In this document: one piece after another, positions 25,677 through 34,450 of the stretch
How the letters are laid out: every line of letters starts with the position of its first letter
How positions within the stretch are numbered: position 1 is the stretch's first letter
Assembly: GCF_048007035.1 (NCBI RefSeq)
Contig: NZ_CP180355.1
Coordinates: 1,984,001-2,048,000, forward strand
Source: Imperialibacter sp963977595
Lineage (GTDB): Bacteria; Bacteroidota; Bacteroidia; Cytophagales; Cyclobacteriaceae
Direction: 5' to 3'
Length of the DNA stretch: 64,000 bases
Position numbers and translations under genes: made by a program
Notes under the pieces: generated by a model
What the model saw: only the letters and a program-made list of their open reading frames with translations
Databases searched by the model: none
What the model was told of the DNA's origin: nothing

Positions 25677-26750
25677 TTAGTTAAAATCGGTGATCTCCAC
25701 CACTGAATTCGGGCGGATTTGCAGCAAACCTGAAGTGATCACAGTGTCGCCTTCCTTAATGCCCTCAATTATTTCTATGCTGTTAGCAGTACGTATACCA
25801 ATGGTAACGGGCTGCTCAACCACCTTTCCTCCTCTTTCAAGGAACACCTTATGCCCAGCAAGGTCATTCACGACCGCTATAGACGGCACCATTAACGCAT
25901 TGTCTTTGTGGTTCAATACTACCTCCACCCTTGTAAACAACCCGGGAAACAGTTCTCCTTTGGAGTTGTCGCTGGTTGCCCTGATCCTCATGGTTCTGGT
26001 AGCCTGGTCAATTTGTGGCTCAACGGCGTAAACAGTGCCCTGATATGTCTTCTCAGAAGCGTCGGTTGTGAAGAAAATGGGGTCGCCGTCATTTATCACT
26101 GTTCCATACTTTCCGGGAATGGAGAACTCTACCTTGATAGGGTTGATGTTTATTAAACTTGCAATTCGGGAACTTGAGTTGATGAAAGCTCCATCGCTAA
26201 TGTATCTCAAGCCAATAGTGCCATTGAAAGGTGCCCTGATCTTGCTTTTAGCAATTTGAGCTTCTAATACTTTGATGTCGGCGGAGGCGGTATTTAACTC
26301 AGTCAATGCCACGTCGTATTCCTCCTGACTAATTGCTTCTTTTTCAAGTAGCTGACGCTGGCGATATTCGCTGGTCTCTCTCAGCTTCTTCGAGAATTTC
26401 AACTTCTCCAGCTGGGCCTCCTGGTCTTCTGTGTTTAAGGTTAGCAGCAGGTCTCCCTTTTTTACTTTAGATCCCTCTTTGAAATAGATTTTCTGCACCA
26501 CACCTGACACCTCAGAGGCAATCTCAACTGCCTCGTTAGCAATAAGCGCACCTGTAATAATTAGCTTATCGTCCAGCGGTTCAGGTTTGATAATGGTAGC
26601 AGTAACCGGCAAAGCTCCGTCAGAGGAAGCCAACGCAGGCTGAGCACTATCCGGCCCACTTGAAATAAAATGAAACTTGCGGTCGGCCAGGTAGACTAAA
26701 ACAACCAATACCATTACATAAAATAGTACCCTTCTTACAGTTTTCTTCAT
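25677..26750 (-). CDS. RND periplasmic adaptor (membrane fusion protein), pump 1
   Basis: 357 residues. An N-terminal membrane anchor (RRVLFYVMVLVVLVYLADR, residues 6-24), lipoyl/hairpin domain (about 60-200, with GSKVKKGDLLLTLN and IRAPFNGTIGLRYISDGAFI), beta-barrel and membrane-proximal domains. It links inner-membrane pump and TolC. First gene of the operon, with a candidate Bacteroidota promoter about 55 bp upstream. Confidence 0.95.
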   Translation of the reverse strand: MKKTVRRVLFYVMVLVVLVYLADRKFHFISSGPDSAQPALASSDGALPVTATIIKPEPLDDKLIITGALIANEAVEIASEVSGVVQKIYFKEGSKVKKGDLLLTLNTEDQEAQLEKLKFSKKLRETSEYRQRQLLEKEAISQEEYDVALTELNTASADIKVLEAQIAKSKIRAPFNGTIGLRYISDGAFINSSSRIASLININPIKVEFSIPGKYGTVINDGDPIFFTTDASEKTYQGTVYAVEPQIDQATRTMRIRATSDNSKGELFPGLFTRVEVVLNHKDNALMVPSIAVVNDLAGHKVFLERGGKVVEQPVTIGIRTANSIEIIEGIKEGDTVITSGLLQIRPNSVVEITDFN

Positions 26751-26805
26751 ACGTTTGGTTGATAGAATGATCCGTTTGAGCGGATTTCTATTTTTTCGGA
26801 AATGA

Positions 26806-26839
26806 CAAAATTACACCCAAAAAACGGGGTGCATTACAA
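26806..26839 (-). promoter_or_regulatory. Candidate promoter of RND pump 1 operon
   Basis: On the minus strand, TTG (26837-26839), a 23-bp spacer and TAATTTTG (26806-26813) fit the Bacteroidota pattern at the long end of its spacing range. Leader about 50 nt. Confidence 0.45.
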
Positions 26840-27052
26840 TTTGTTCGTTGTTTGTGGCAAGCGGGTTGAAGGGTAAATAAATGGCTTTAAAGCGTAACTT
26901 AATTGTAACCGTTTATGGATGGTGCCTTAAAAAGAGGAAAAGTCTGTTTGCCTCTTCGGGAAACATGCAAAACTGAGTTGAGTAGAACGGTTACTTAGTA
27001 CTTCAAGGAAACACCTTTTGGCAACCCCATTTTTCGACAGCCAAGAAGACAA

Positions 27053-27080
27053 AAAAAGAGGCTCTGACGAGCCTCTTTTT
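27053..27080. terminator. Terminator after the Oar-like TonB receptor gene
   Basis: Stem GAGGCTC / GAGCCTC with 4-nt loop, flanked by A and T runs that extend the pairing to 12 bp. It lies 20 bp after the receptor stop codon on the minus strand. Confidence 0.92.
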
Positions 27081-27100
27081 GTATCAAATTGTGAAGTAAA

Positions 27101-30100
27101 TTATTTGAATATATATCTAACACCAATCTGCATCTGCCAGCGAGAGCTCTGGAAACCAGAGTCGTCGATTTGCCATGGCTGGTAGTCTGCACCTTTCCGG
27201 TATGTAAAGTTTGGTACAGTCTGCGCCGCATCAGCCCATCCTTCAAACCTAAGCAGCTCGGCACTTTGGAAGTTGCCTCCATCGCTCACAAAATATCTTC
27301 TACCCCAATCCTGATTGATGAGATTTGTTATGTTGAAAATGTCAAGTGATACCTGGAGGGTATTTCTTTTGCCAGAGGCTGTTTGAATATAGAAATCCTG
27401 TAAGAATCTGAAGTCAACTACTCCCTCGAAAGGTGATCTGCTCTGGTTTCTATCAGCATATTCACCTCTGTGCTCGCTGAGATACTTATCAGATTTGATG
27501 AATGCATCCAAATCGGCCCATTGCTCAGCGGGAGACACCGTGTAGCTTGAGGTAGAAACCAAGTTGATATCACTTTGATTAGCAGGGATATAAACCAAGC
27601 TTCTTTCTCTTGAATCTTCCCTGGTCAAGTTACCACTGTCGTCATATATGTAAGAATAGGTTCTGCCCGACTGTCCATTGTAGAACAGTGAGATTTGAGA
27701 AGCACCAAACCCAAGGTATTCCTTTCTATACGAAAGTTGCGCAATAACTCTTGACCCCATAGAGAAGTCAGACCTCATTGCCTCGTCAAAAATATTGCGA
27801 CCGTTCACAGAGTGAAGACCTCTCCACTGCGAAGAGTTCTGTGATGAGGTGCCGTCGTACACTGAAAAGGCATCATTCCAGGTGTAAGACAAACTAGAGG
27901 TGAAGCCATTGGAGAAAGGTTTAGCCACAGTTGCTGACAGGTTATAGGTATACCCCTTATTAGTATTAGAGGCAAGATAAATGCCTGTATACGTAGGGTC
28001 GACTGGACTAGATCTGTTGTATTTATTTCGATCATCGGGGGTACCGGATAGCTGTGTAGCAGCCGGTCTGATGTTCAGGTTCTCATAGAAAATATTATTA
28101 AGAAACTTAGTATAAAGTGCTTCAAATGAACCTACCATCCCCCATGGAAGCTTTTGATCTACGGCAAGATTAGCCTTGAATACTTGTGGCAACTTAAAGT
28201 CTGACGCAAACAAATCTATCTGTCCTGAGGGAGATCCCTGACCTGGGGCTACGTTACGAGGTTGACCATCCCACTGGCTGTTGAATGGGACATTGGTTTT
28301 GAAGTCTCCACCAACGGTCAGACCATTGTTGTTGTAAGCGCCGCCTGGCCATACGAGCGGAATACGACTGTTGAAAATTCCCAGTCCACCACGCAGCTGT
28401 GTAGATCTGTCACCAGTCACATCATAGTTAAAGCCAAACCTTGGAGCGAAAAGAACGGATGAGCCAATAAACTCACCTGTTTTGGCACCTTTCAGGTCAT
28501 ATCCAGCGGCCTCAATTAAGCCTGCTGTTGTTGTATTGAAAGCAGTGTTTTCAAGCGTTTCATCGCCGAAGATTGGCATATCAATGCGGAGGCCCAGCGT
28601 CAATTTCAACCTATCAGTAGCTTGAAATTCGTCCTGGCCATAAACGCCAAGCTGCATGCCACCAAATTCAGCTGCACCGGCCGAACCGTCACCAACCTTT
28701 GTGTCTACCAGAGAATAGCTGACATTGTAGTTATCGGCGTTCAGGTTATTCATAAAGCCTGAAAGGCTGTCATAGTTGTATGATCCAAAAGCCTGGCGAA
28801 TGAACAGGTTGTAAGACTTATAGAATTCGTTGTGTGTGCCGATGGTGAAGGTGTGCCTTCCCTTGAAAATCTGGAAGTTATCCGTCACTGTAATCACATC
28901 TTGTTTCAACTGGTTGGCAGTTGAGAATTCCTCACTACCAAAAGCAATTGAACCTGCTCCATCACTAATTCTTACAAATGGAAACGGGTCGCCCGCCTGG
29001 TCTCTGTCGTCATTAACAAAGGTAGCACCAATGGTAAGGTGGTTTGACATGTTGCTTCCAAAATTGCTTTTCAACTCAAGCGCAGAAGAGTTGGTTGTTG
29101 AAGGGAAGTAAACAGAAGCGTTCTGGAAGTTGATGGAGGTTGTTCCCGACTGGTTAGCCTGTAGGTTTTCCGCCTTTACGTAAGAGTGGCGCACAGACAA
29201 CTTATGGTTCTTACTCAGGTTCCAATCAATCTTGGCAATCACCTTGTCGCTATTCAGGTAAGAGGCATTGTTGGTATATGTGCCCGGATCGTACCCATAC
29301 TCACTTTTGAGCTTGGTAACCAACGCTTGAATGTCGGCTGTTGAGGCATCGCCAGTGTATGTAGCTGCGTTGAATGGCCTGGGTGTTTCGTCTCTCTGCA
29401 TCTCAGCGTTAGCAAAGAAAAATACTTTGTTTTTCACAATTGGGCCGCCAATACGGAATCCCATAGTTTTGGCAGTGAATTCGTCCAGTTGCTCTCTTTC
29501 GAAATCTGGGTCGTCTGTGGGGGTCTTTCCAGAAAGTTTTTGATTTCTCAGGAAGCCGTATGCCGACCCTTCGAATTCATTCGTTCCACTTCTGGTGACT
29601 GCATTGATAGAGCCGCCAGCAAACCCCGACTGTGTTACGTCAAATGGAGCGACAGCTACTTGAAACTGCTCGATAGCGTCGATTGAGATTGGGGACACAC
29701 CAGTCTGCCCGCCGTTGGTGCCGCTGGCTGCAAGGCCAAAAACATCATTATTGACCGCTCCATCAATATAAATTGCGTTGTAGCGGTTGTTCATTCCGGC
29801 AATTTCGATAGCGTCACCCTGAATGTTTACCAGGGGGTTAAGGCGAGTGAAATCAGTAAGCGACCTTGACACAGTTGGTAGCGTATTGATCGTTCCTTCG
29901 TCAATAATTGTCGACTGGCCAGTCTTGTTGCCATCGAACACATCATTGCCACTTGCAATAATTTCCACTCCTTCAAGCTGCGTGCTTTCCTCTTCAAGCA
30001 CAGCCTTAATTCTAAAGGTTTGGCCAAGTGTAAGGAACACGCCAGACTGCTGGTAGGGCTTGTAGCCCACAAATGAAATGGTTACGGTGTAAGGTCCGCC

Positions 30101-30325
30101 TACCTGCATTCCCGAAATACGGAAGTAGCCTTCCACGTCTGAAACGTTACCATACTGCGATCCAGTAGGTGTATGCACAGCAAGAACAGTAGCACCCGGC
30201 AGAGCACTCCCATTTGCATCCACGACCTGCCCGTTAAGTGCAGAAGTGGTGGTGCCTTGCCCGAATACCGTCGAAAACGAAGCCGTAATCAACAGGGTCA
30301 TAGCCAATTGTAAAATTCGCCTCAT
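27101..30325 (-). CDS. Oar-like TonB-dependent outer membrane receptor
   Basis: 1074 residues. Signal peptide (to about 22, STVFGQ), then a carboxypeptidase-regulatory-like beta-sandwich (about 28-115, LNGQVVDANGSALPGATV). A plug domain follows with LPTVSRSLTDFTRLNPLVN and GGSINAVTRSGTNEFEGSAYGFLRN, then a large beta-barrel ending in an aromatic strand (WQMQIGVRYIFK). This is the Oar/OmpA-related TonB receptor type, thought to import large or proteinaceous substrates. It has no SusD partner and no neighbour that reveals the substrate. Monocistronic, with its own promoter-like and terminator sequences. Confidence 0.93.
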   Translation of the reverse strand: MRRILQLAMTLLITASFSTVFGQGTTTSALNGQVVDANGSALPGATVLAVHTPTGSQYGNVSDVEGYFRISGMQVGGPYTVTISFVGYKPYQQSGVFLTLGQTFRIKAVLEEESTQLEGVEIIASGNDVFDGNKTGQSTIIDEGTINTLPTVSRSLTDFTRLNPLVNIQGDAIEIAGMNNRYNAIYIDGAVNNDVFGLAASGTNGGQTGVSPISIDAIEQFQVAVAPFDVTQSGFAGGSINAVTRSGTNEFEGSAYGFLRNQKLSGKTPTDDPDFEREQLDEFTAKTMGFRIGGPIVKNKVFFFANAEMQRDETPRPFNAATYTGDASTADIQALVTKLKSEYGYDPGTYTNNASYLNSDKVIAKIDWNLSKNHKLSVRHSYVKAENLQANQSGTTSINFQNASVYFPSTTNSSALELKSNFGSNMSNHLTIGATFVNDDRDQAGDPFPFVRISDGAGSIAFGSEEFSTANQLKQDVITVTDNFQIFKGRHTFTIGTHNEFYKSYNLFIRQAFGSYNYDSLSGFMNNLNADNYNVSYSLVDTKVGDGSAGAAEFGGMQLGVYGQDEFQATDRLKLTLGLRIDMPIFGDETLENTAFNTTTAGLIEAAGYDLKGAKTGEFIGSSVLFAPRFGFNYDVTGDRSTQLRGGLGIFNSRIPLVWPGGAYNNNGLTVGGDFKTNVPFNSQWDGQPRNVAPGQGSPSGQIDLFASDFKLPQVFKANLAVDQKLPWGMVGSFEALYTKFLNNIFYENLNIRPAATQLSGTPDDRNKYNRSSPVDPTYTGIYLASNTNKGYTYNLSATVAKPFSNGFTSSLSYTWNDAFSVYDGTSSQNSSQWRGLHSVNGRNIFDEAMRSDFSMGSRVIAQLSYRKEYLGFGASQISLFYNGQSGRTYSYIYDDSGNLTREDSRERSLVYIPANQSDINLVSTSSYTVSPAEQWADLDAFIKSDKYLSEHRGEYADRNQSRSPFEGVVDFRFLQDFYIQTASGKRNTLQVSLDIFNITNLINQDWGRRYFVSDGGNFQSAELLRFEGWADAAQTVPNFTYRKGADYQPWQIDDSGFQSSRWQMQIGVRYIFK

Positions 30326-30376
30326 AATTTGTTTTTTTGGTTGTTAAATAAATTTTACGGTCGATAAAATATGGTG

Positions 30377-30384
30377 CAAAGCTA
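30377..30384 (-). promoter_or_regulatory. Candidate -7 element of the TonB receptor promoter
   Basis: TAGCTTTG on the minus strand, about 52 bp upstream of the start codon; the -33 match (CAGA on plus) is weak. Confidence 0.45.
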
Positions 30385-30765
30385 AAGGATACTTGTTTTC
30401 AGACCAGCATGAAAAGGTTAACTTTTCGATATCAATGAAATTAAATTTTAACGAAAGATTAATCCCAAAACGCCTTGTCAAACAATGCTTTAGATTCCAA
30501 TTATTCTTTTGACCCGATCAGTTTCTTTAATATAAAAACCTGCTATAAAGTGGTGTTGCCAAAGATAAATTGACCCGAACCTTCTGGCCGGTCAACTTAA
30601 GTCAAGAACTTCTACATTTCCGGCACCTGGCAAGACTACTACCGCCGACTGAAAAATTAAGGGGATGTTATTTAATTGTTAAGATAAGGTGCGGAAAAAC
30701 AAATAGCAAAACAGTCAGGAACCGTTTTAGTGTTGTCCATTTTTTCGTGTTCTAATTCTATTTTA

Positions 30766-30798
30766 TTGGTGCAGTAAAAATTCAAAAGCTTATATTTG
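30766..30798 (+). promoter_or_regulatory. Promoter predicting a leaderless or near-leaderless mRNA for the 30806 gene
   Basis: TTG (30766-30768), a 22-bp spacer and TATATTTG (30791-30798). Only 7 bp separate the -7 element from the ATG, so transcription should start at or within a few bases of the start codon. Confidence 0.55.
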
Positions 30799-30805
30799 TG
30801 CCTAT

Positions 30806-31318
30806 ATGGAGTTGACAGATCACCGCTTTTTCCCCTACGACAAAAACCTTATATTAAAGCAAGCCCAGGCCCATCTGGAAGCCGATCTTCTCACGGAGCT
30901 GATATCAATTTCAAAAAGTGCCTATCAGCAGGTTTATAACCCGTTGGGACTCAACGATGACACCTCGCTGCGGATCGAAAGCTACGAGAAAAATCAGCTC
31001 ATCTATCTCCATACGTTCTACACTTCACTGTGTGGAATCTACAGGTACAAATATGGCAACAACCAACTTGAGCTCATCTGGGATGGCAGCAGCCACTTCG
31101 AAAAGTATTCCAGAGAATGGACTGAGCGTTTTGTGATCTGGTGCACCGAATTTGGTCAAAACCCTCAGTTTCTTAAAGCTGTGCTCGCTGCTACTGTTTT
31201 TTGTAAGAACAGGAGACAGGGCGAACTTGCAGAAAACCGGCTGAGGGTGTTTTTAAATAGCCAATTTGAAGTGCGGGTACACAAAGTACGAGGCATCGTG
31301 CCTATGAAAGTAGCCTAG
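30806..31318 (+). CDS. Conserved-looking cytoplasmic protein of unknown function
   Basis: 170 residues with no signal peptide, membrane helix or motif I can name. It is rich in aromatic residues (YLHTFYTSLCGIYRYKYGN) and mixes predicted helices with a beta-rich centre; the C-terminus is basic (VRVHKVRGIVPMKVA). It overlaps the end of the acylphosphatase gene by 4 bp tail to tail. The predicted promoter leaves almost no 5' leader. Confidence 0.75.
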   Translation: MELTDHRFFPYDKNLILKQAQAHLEADLLTELISISKSAYQQVYNPLGLNDDTSLRIESYEKNQLIYLHTFYTSLCGIYRYKYGNNQLELIWDGSSHFEKYSREWTERFVIWCTEFGQNPQFLKAVLAATVFCKNRRQGELAENRLRVFLNSQFEVRVHKVRGIVPMKVA

Positions 31319-31584
31319 TGCCGGATCAAGAATACGTTGTGATGTTTCAAATCAACTTCGGTGCGCTCTATGCTGTCAACTTTGGCATGCAGCGGCCCCT
31401 TTTTGCACCAGGCCATTAAATCTATCAATTTGTCCTTGGTGCCCTCGGCTTCTATCAATACGCTTCCGTCCAACTCATTCTTCACCCATCCTTTCACGCC
31501 CAATTCGTCGGCCACGGTTTTTGTGCTGGCTCTGTAAAAGACACCCTGCACTTTGCCCACCACACGTATTTGATAACAGACCAT
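31315..31584 (-). CDS. acyP: Acylphosphatase
   Basis: 89 residues, standard size. The catalytic Arg sits in GKVQGVFYRAS and the catalytic Asn in VKGWVKNELDGSV, both near the N-terminus as in all acylphosphatases. It hydrolyses carboxyl-phosphate bonds such as acetyl phosphate or 1,3-bisphosphoglycerate in the cytoplasm. It lies 84 bp after deoC on the same strand. Confidence 0.95.
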   Translation of the reverse strand: MVCYQIRVVGKVQGVFYRASTKTVADELGVKGWVKNELDGSVLIEAEGTKDKLIDLMAWCKKGPLHAKVDSIERTEVDLKHHNVFLIRH

Positions 31585-31668
31585 CTGACAATTGCCGGTT
31601 TAGGATTGAAAAATGAAAATTCCAATTCAAAAATCAAACAGCCTTATGCAAATAAATGAGAACGAATT

Positions 31669-32331
31669 TCAGGAGGGGTTTGAAAGCTCGCTGACAATAG
31701 CCACCCCGGACGAAGTGCCAATCCGGTCGGCACCTGCATTGATCAGGTCCAGCGTTTGAGCCAAAGTTTTGATGCCGCCCGACGCCTTGATGCCCACATG
31801 CGATGGCAATATTTCTCTGAGTAGCTTGATATGCTCTGCCTTTGCCCCGGCACCTGCAAAGCCGCTGCTGGTTTTAACATAGTCGGCGCCGGCATCTTTG
31901 GCAATAGTTGCAGCCTTCACTATTTCCTCGTCAGTGAGGTAGGCCGTTTCAATGATCACCTTCAGTATGGCCTCTTGCTCATGAGCCAGCTTCGTCACTT
32001 TGGCCAAATCAATTTTGAACCAGGGGTGGTTCATTTTGAAAGCAGAAATGTTCATTACCATGTCTATTTCTGTGGCCCCGTCCTTCAACGCCAGCCTGGC
32101 CTCCTCGAGTTTAGTTTCAGTCATCTGGTAGCCCAGCGGAAAGCCCACAACCGTCACGAGCTGAATATTGGCAGAGCCAATTTCCCGCTGTGCTCTTTTC
32201 ACCCAAAAGGGCGGCACACATACCCCACAGAATCCATAGGTTTTAGCTTCCGACACCAATTGGTCAATGTCTTTGTCGGACAGTGTCGGGCGTAAAAGTG
32301 TATGCTCAATGCACCTGGCTATGTGCTGCAT
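31669..32331 (-). CDS. deoC: Deoxyribose-phosphate aldolase
   Basis: 220 residues, short bacterial DeoC type, TIM barrel. The Schiff-base lysine is in DYVKTSSGFAG and the second active-site lysine in GIKASGGIKT. It begins IEHTLLRPT, which is the usual start region. It splits 2-deoxyribose 5-phosphate to glyceraldehyde 3-phosphate and acetaldehyde, in deoxynucleoside salvage. Co-directional with a small secreted protein gene 39 bp upstream. Confidence 0.96.
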   Translation of the reverse strand: MQHIARCIEHTLLRPTLSDKDIDQLVSEAKTYGFCGVCVPPFWVKRAQREIGSANIQLVTVVGFPLGYQMTETKLEEARLALKDGATEIDMVMNISAFKMNHPWFKIDLAKVTKLAHEQEAILKVIIETAYLTDEEIVKAATIAKDAGADYVKTSSGFAGAGAKAEHIKLLREILPSHVGIKASGGIKTLAQTLDLINAGADRIGTSSGVAIVSELSNPS

Positions 32332-32370
32332 GCGCTATCATCAGAACTGGAATATCTTAGAGCTATATAA

Positions 32371-32709
32371 TTAATGGACAATGCCGCACTCCTTGCAAAA
32401 TTTACGTTTGCCGAGTGGCCTTTTCTTAGGCGGTTTCTTGTGTCCGAAGTAGGACTGATCGGAATACTGAGGCTTTTCCATCTCCTTGGAAGCTTTTTTG
32501 TAGGCCTTGGCATTGTCCTTCATCCGCTGCTCGTATTCTTCGATAAGCTGGTCCTTCTTGCTCTTCTTTTTCTTCTTTACCTTCTTTATCTTTTGAGTGG
32601 AGTTGTACTGCGAACCCTGCTTTTGGGCGGTATTTACCTCCCTTGACGATTGGGCGGAGGCCCCCCAGCTGAGAAAAAACAAAAAGACGATTACACCAAA
32701 ATACTTCAT
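32371..32709 (-). CDS. Small exported lysine-rich protein with CxxC tail
   Basis: About 112 residues from the start chosen at 32709 (MKYFGVIVFLF), which gives a clean signal peptide ending at GASAQ; eight more upstream codons are possible. The mature protein is strongly basic (IKKVKKKKKSKKDQ), with a charged helical centre. It ends KKRPLGKRKFCKECGIVH, a CxxC that could bind a metal or form a disulfide. No family recognised. The highly basic exported product could bind polyanions such as LPS or nucleic acid; this is only a suggestion. Confidence 0.75.
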   Translation of the reverse strand: MKYFGVIVFLFFLSWGASAQSSREVNTAQKQGSQYNSTQKIKKVKKKKKSKKDQLIEEYEQRMKDNAKAYKKASKEMEKPQYSDQSYFGHKKPPKKRPLGKRKFCKECGIVH

Positions 32710-32781
32710 ACACCAAAGATTATAATTATACATAACACTGCCTAATTAACGGGCTATGTTTGAATATATTACCCTCAAATC

Positions 32782-33255
32782 TCAGGCGGCTTTGTCATCA
32801 GAAATAGCAGTGGCATCCATGAGTGTAGCTGCTGATGCTATCTCGAAGTTATGAACTATTTTGGTCATGATACGATGCAAATGCACATAGTCTTCTTCAT
32901 TCAGGCCTTCCCAACCCTGGTTTCGAAAGTCATCCACCACCGGTCTGAGTTGCGAAATAAGCGCCTCTCCTTCAACAGTTAATCCAACGCTGAATTTCCT
33001 CCTGTCGTTGGGGTCGGCTTTTCTCACCACAAGGCCCTTTTGTCCAAGCAGGTCTATGATACGGGTGACAGTCGGGGGGTCTTTGTACACCGCTTCCACA
33101 ACCGCTACCTGCGACTTGGGGCCTTCCGATAGTTGATCGAGAACTACCCACTGGTCAACCGTTAAGTCTGCTCCCGAAAGCTGCAATTTTCGCTGCAACG
33201 CCTGCTTTATTTGGCGGGAGGCTACTTCAATAAGAAATCCATATTTATTCTGCAT
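32782..33255 (-). CDS. MarR-family transcriptional regulator, likely regulator of hppD
   Basis: 157 residues. Typical MarR layout: N-terminal dimer helices, winged helix (about 30-100) with LTVDQWVVLDQLSEGPKSQ, recognition helix DPPTVTRIIDLLGQKGLV and the wing ADPNDRRKFSVGLT, then C-terminal dimer helices. It is the second gene after hppD on the same strand, 21 bp apart. A perfect palindrome sits at the hppD start site. Regulation by tyrosine metabolites is inferred, not shown. Confidence 0.93.
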   Translation of the reverse strand: MQNKYGFLIEVASRQIKQALQRKLQLSGADLTVDQWVVLDQLSEGPKSQVAVVEAVYKDPPTVTRIIDLLGQKGLVVRKADPNDRRKFSVGLTVEGEALISQLRPVVDDFRNQGWEGLNEEDYVHLHRIMTKIVHNFEIASAATLMDATAISDDKAA

Positions 33256-33270
33256 GTATCGGCAATTGTA

Positions 33271-33290
33271 GGGGAACTACAATGTTCCCC
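33271..33290 (-). promoter_or_regulatory. Hairpin GGGGAAC-N6-GTTCCCC spanning the hppD stop codon
   Basis: Perfect 7-bp stem with the TAG stop of hppD in or next to the 6-nt loop, 15 bp before the marR start codon. No T run follows, so it is not a typical terminator. It could limit readthrough, stabilise hppD mRNA or control marR translation. Confidence 0.6.
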
Positions 33291-34410
33291 TTAGCTCTTG
33301 TTCTCGCTCAATCGCTTCAAATAATGCCTTGAAGTTTCCTTTTCCAAACGACCTGGCCCCTTTTCTTTGTATGATCTCAAAAAACATAGTCGGTCGAGGC
33401 TCCACAGGCTTGGTGAATATCTGCAATAAATAGCCCTCATCGTCTCTGTCGACAAGAATTCCGAGTTTCTTCAAAGGCTCCAAATCTTCGTCAATATGGC
33501 CTACCCTGTCGAGCAGGTCATCATAGTAAGTCGTAGGCACATTTAGAAACTCGACTCCTCTGTTCTGAAGCTGGGTAACGGTTGCAATGATATCATCAGT
33601 GGCTACGGCTATGTGCTGAATGCCTGACCCGTTGTAAAAATCCAGGTACTCCTCCACCTGCGATTTCTTCGCACCGTCGGCTGGCTCATTGATCGGGAAC
33701 TTTACCCTTCCGTTGCCATTGCTCATCACTTTGCTCATCAGCGCAGTGTATTCTGTAGAAATGTCCTTGTCATCGAAAGACACCAGCTGAGCAAACCCCA
33801 TCACGTTGGCATAAAAGTCGACCCACTGATTCATTTCCCCCCAGCCTACGTTGCCCACCATGTGGTCAACATACTTTAAGCCAATGGGTTTAGGGTTGTA
33901 GCTACTCTTCCATGGCTTGAAGCCCGGCAGAAAAACGCCAGAATAGTTTTTCCTTTCTACAAAAATGTGAACAGTGTCTCCATAAGTATAAATGCCTGAG
34001 CGAACCACCTCGCCATTTTCGTCCTTTTCAACTTGCGGCTCCATGAATGGCTTTGCTCCCCTTGCCGTTGTTTCTTCGAAAGCTTTCGCAGCGTCTTCCA
34101 CCCAAAGTGCTACCACCTTCACGCCATCTCCATGCTTATCGATGTGTCTCCCGATTTCGGTGTCTGCCTTCAAGGGGGTTGTCAGCACCAGGCGTATTTT
34201 GTCCTGCACCAGCACATAGGAAGTCCTGTCCTTCACGCCTGTTTCCAGTCCGCAAAAAGCCAGTGATTGAAAGCCAAAGGCAGTTTTATAATAGTGAGCT
34301 GCCTGCAAAGCATTACCAACATAAAGCTCCAGATAGTCGGTTCCCAAGAGTGGCAAAAAGTCCTCCGGTGCCTCGATGGTGTTTTGATGAGAATGATCTA
34401 AAATGTTCAT
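33277..34410 (-). CDS. hppD: 4-hydroxyphenylpyruvate dioxygenase
   Basis: 377 residues, two vicinal-oxygen-chelate domains. Iron ligands are visible as His in YVDHMVGNVG, His in GIQHIAVATDDI and Glu in MFFEIIQRKG. The C-terminal helix GARSFGKGNFKALFEAIEREQ is split by one substitution from the standard HPPD sequence. The enzyme converts 4-hydroxyphenylpyruvate to homogentisate, the committed step of Tyr breakdown. Homogentisate dioxygenase is not nearby. First gene of hppD-marR, with a clear promoter and operator-like palindrome upstream. Confidence 0.97.
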   Translation of the reverse strand: MNILDHSHQNTIEAPEDFLPLLGTDYLELYVGNALQAAHYYKTAFGFQSLAFCGLETGVKDRTSYVLVQDKIRLVLTTPLKADTEIGRHIDKHGDGVKVVALWVEDAAKAFEETTARGAKPFMEPQVEKDENGEVVRSGIYTYGDTVHIFVERKNYSGVFLPGFKPWKSSYNPKPIGLKYVDHMVGNVGWGEMNQWVDFYANVMGFAQLVSFDDKDISTEYTALMSKVMSNGNGRVKFPINEPADGAKKSQVEEYLDFYNGSGIQHIAVATDDIIATVTQLQNRGVEFLNVPTTYYDDLLDRVGHIDEDLEPLKKLGILVDRDDEGYLLQIFTKPVEPRPTMFFEIIQRKGARSFGKGNFKALFEAIEREQELRGTL

Positions 34411-34429
34411 AATGGGTATATTGTTGTTA

Positions 34430-34444
34430 TACTAACTATTAGTA
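34430..34444. promoter_or_regulatory. Perfect palindrome TACTAA-CTA-TTAGTA at the hppD start site
   Basis: 6-3-6 inverted repeat placed 6 bp downstream of the hppD -7 element, so it should cover the transcription start. Its size and position suit a MarR dimer acting as repressor; the marR gene is the next gene of the operon. Confidence 0.6.
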
Positions 34445-34450
34445 ATATAA

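Larger units (their letters stand above)
26751..27100. other. 350-bp intergenic region upstream of RND pump 1 operon
   Basis: Holds the candidate promoter of pump 1 (26806-26839) and, near 27053-27080, the terminator of the TonB receptor. In the middle I see only a short AAGAGG/CCTCTT pairing (26932-26956) and no gene. Confidence 0.8.
30326..30805. other. 480-bp intergenic region between divergent receptor gene and 30806 gene
   Basis: Contains candidate promoters for both flanking genes (30377-30384 minus, 30766-30798 plus), and another minus-strand -7-like TATCTTTG at 30560-30567 without a well-spaced -33. No ORF of note. Confidence 0.75.

Noticed and set aside
21261..26750. RND pump 1 as a duplicate of pump 2
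   Set aside because: Gene orders differ (adaptor-RND-TolC against TolC-adaptor-RND) and the sequences differ throughout, so a recent duplication is not supported.
26932..26956. AAGAGG/CCTCTT pairing in the pump 1 upstream region as a terminator
   Set aside because: Short arms, a 13-nt loop, and no gene that would need it; the receptor already has a strong terminator at 27053-27080.
30509..30578. Two copies of TTGACCCGA 61 bp apart upstream of the TonB receptor gene
   Set aside because: A 9-base repeat in a 480-bp region is close to chance expectation; no palindrome or extra similarity around them.
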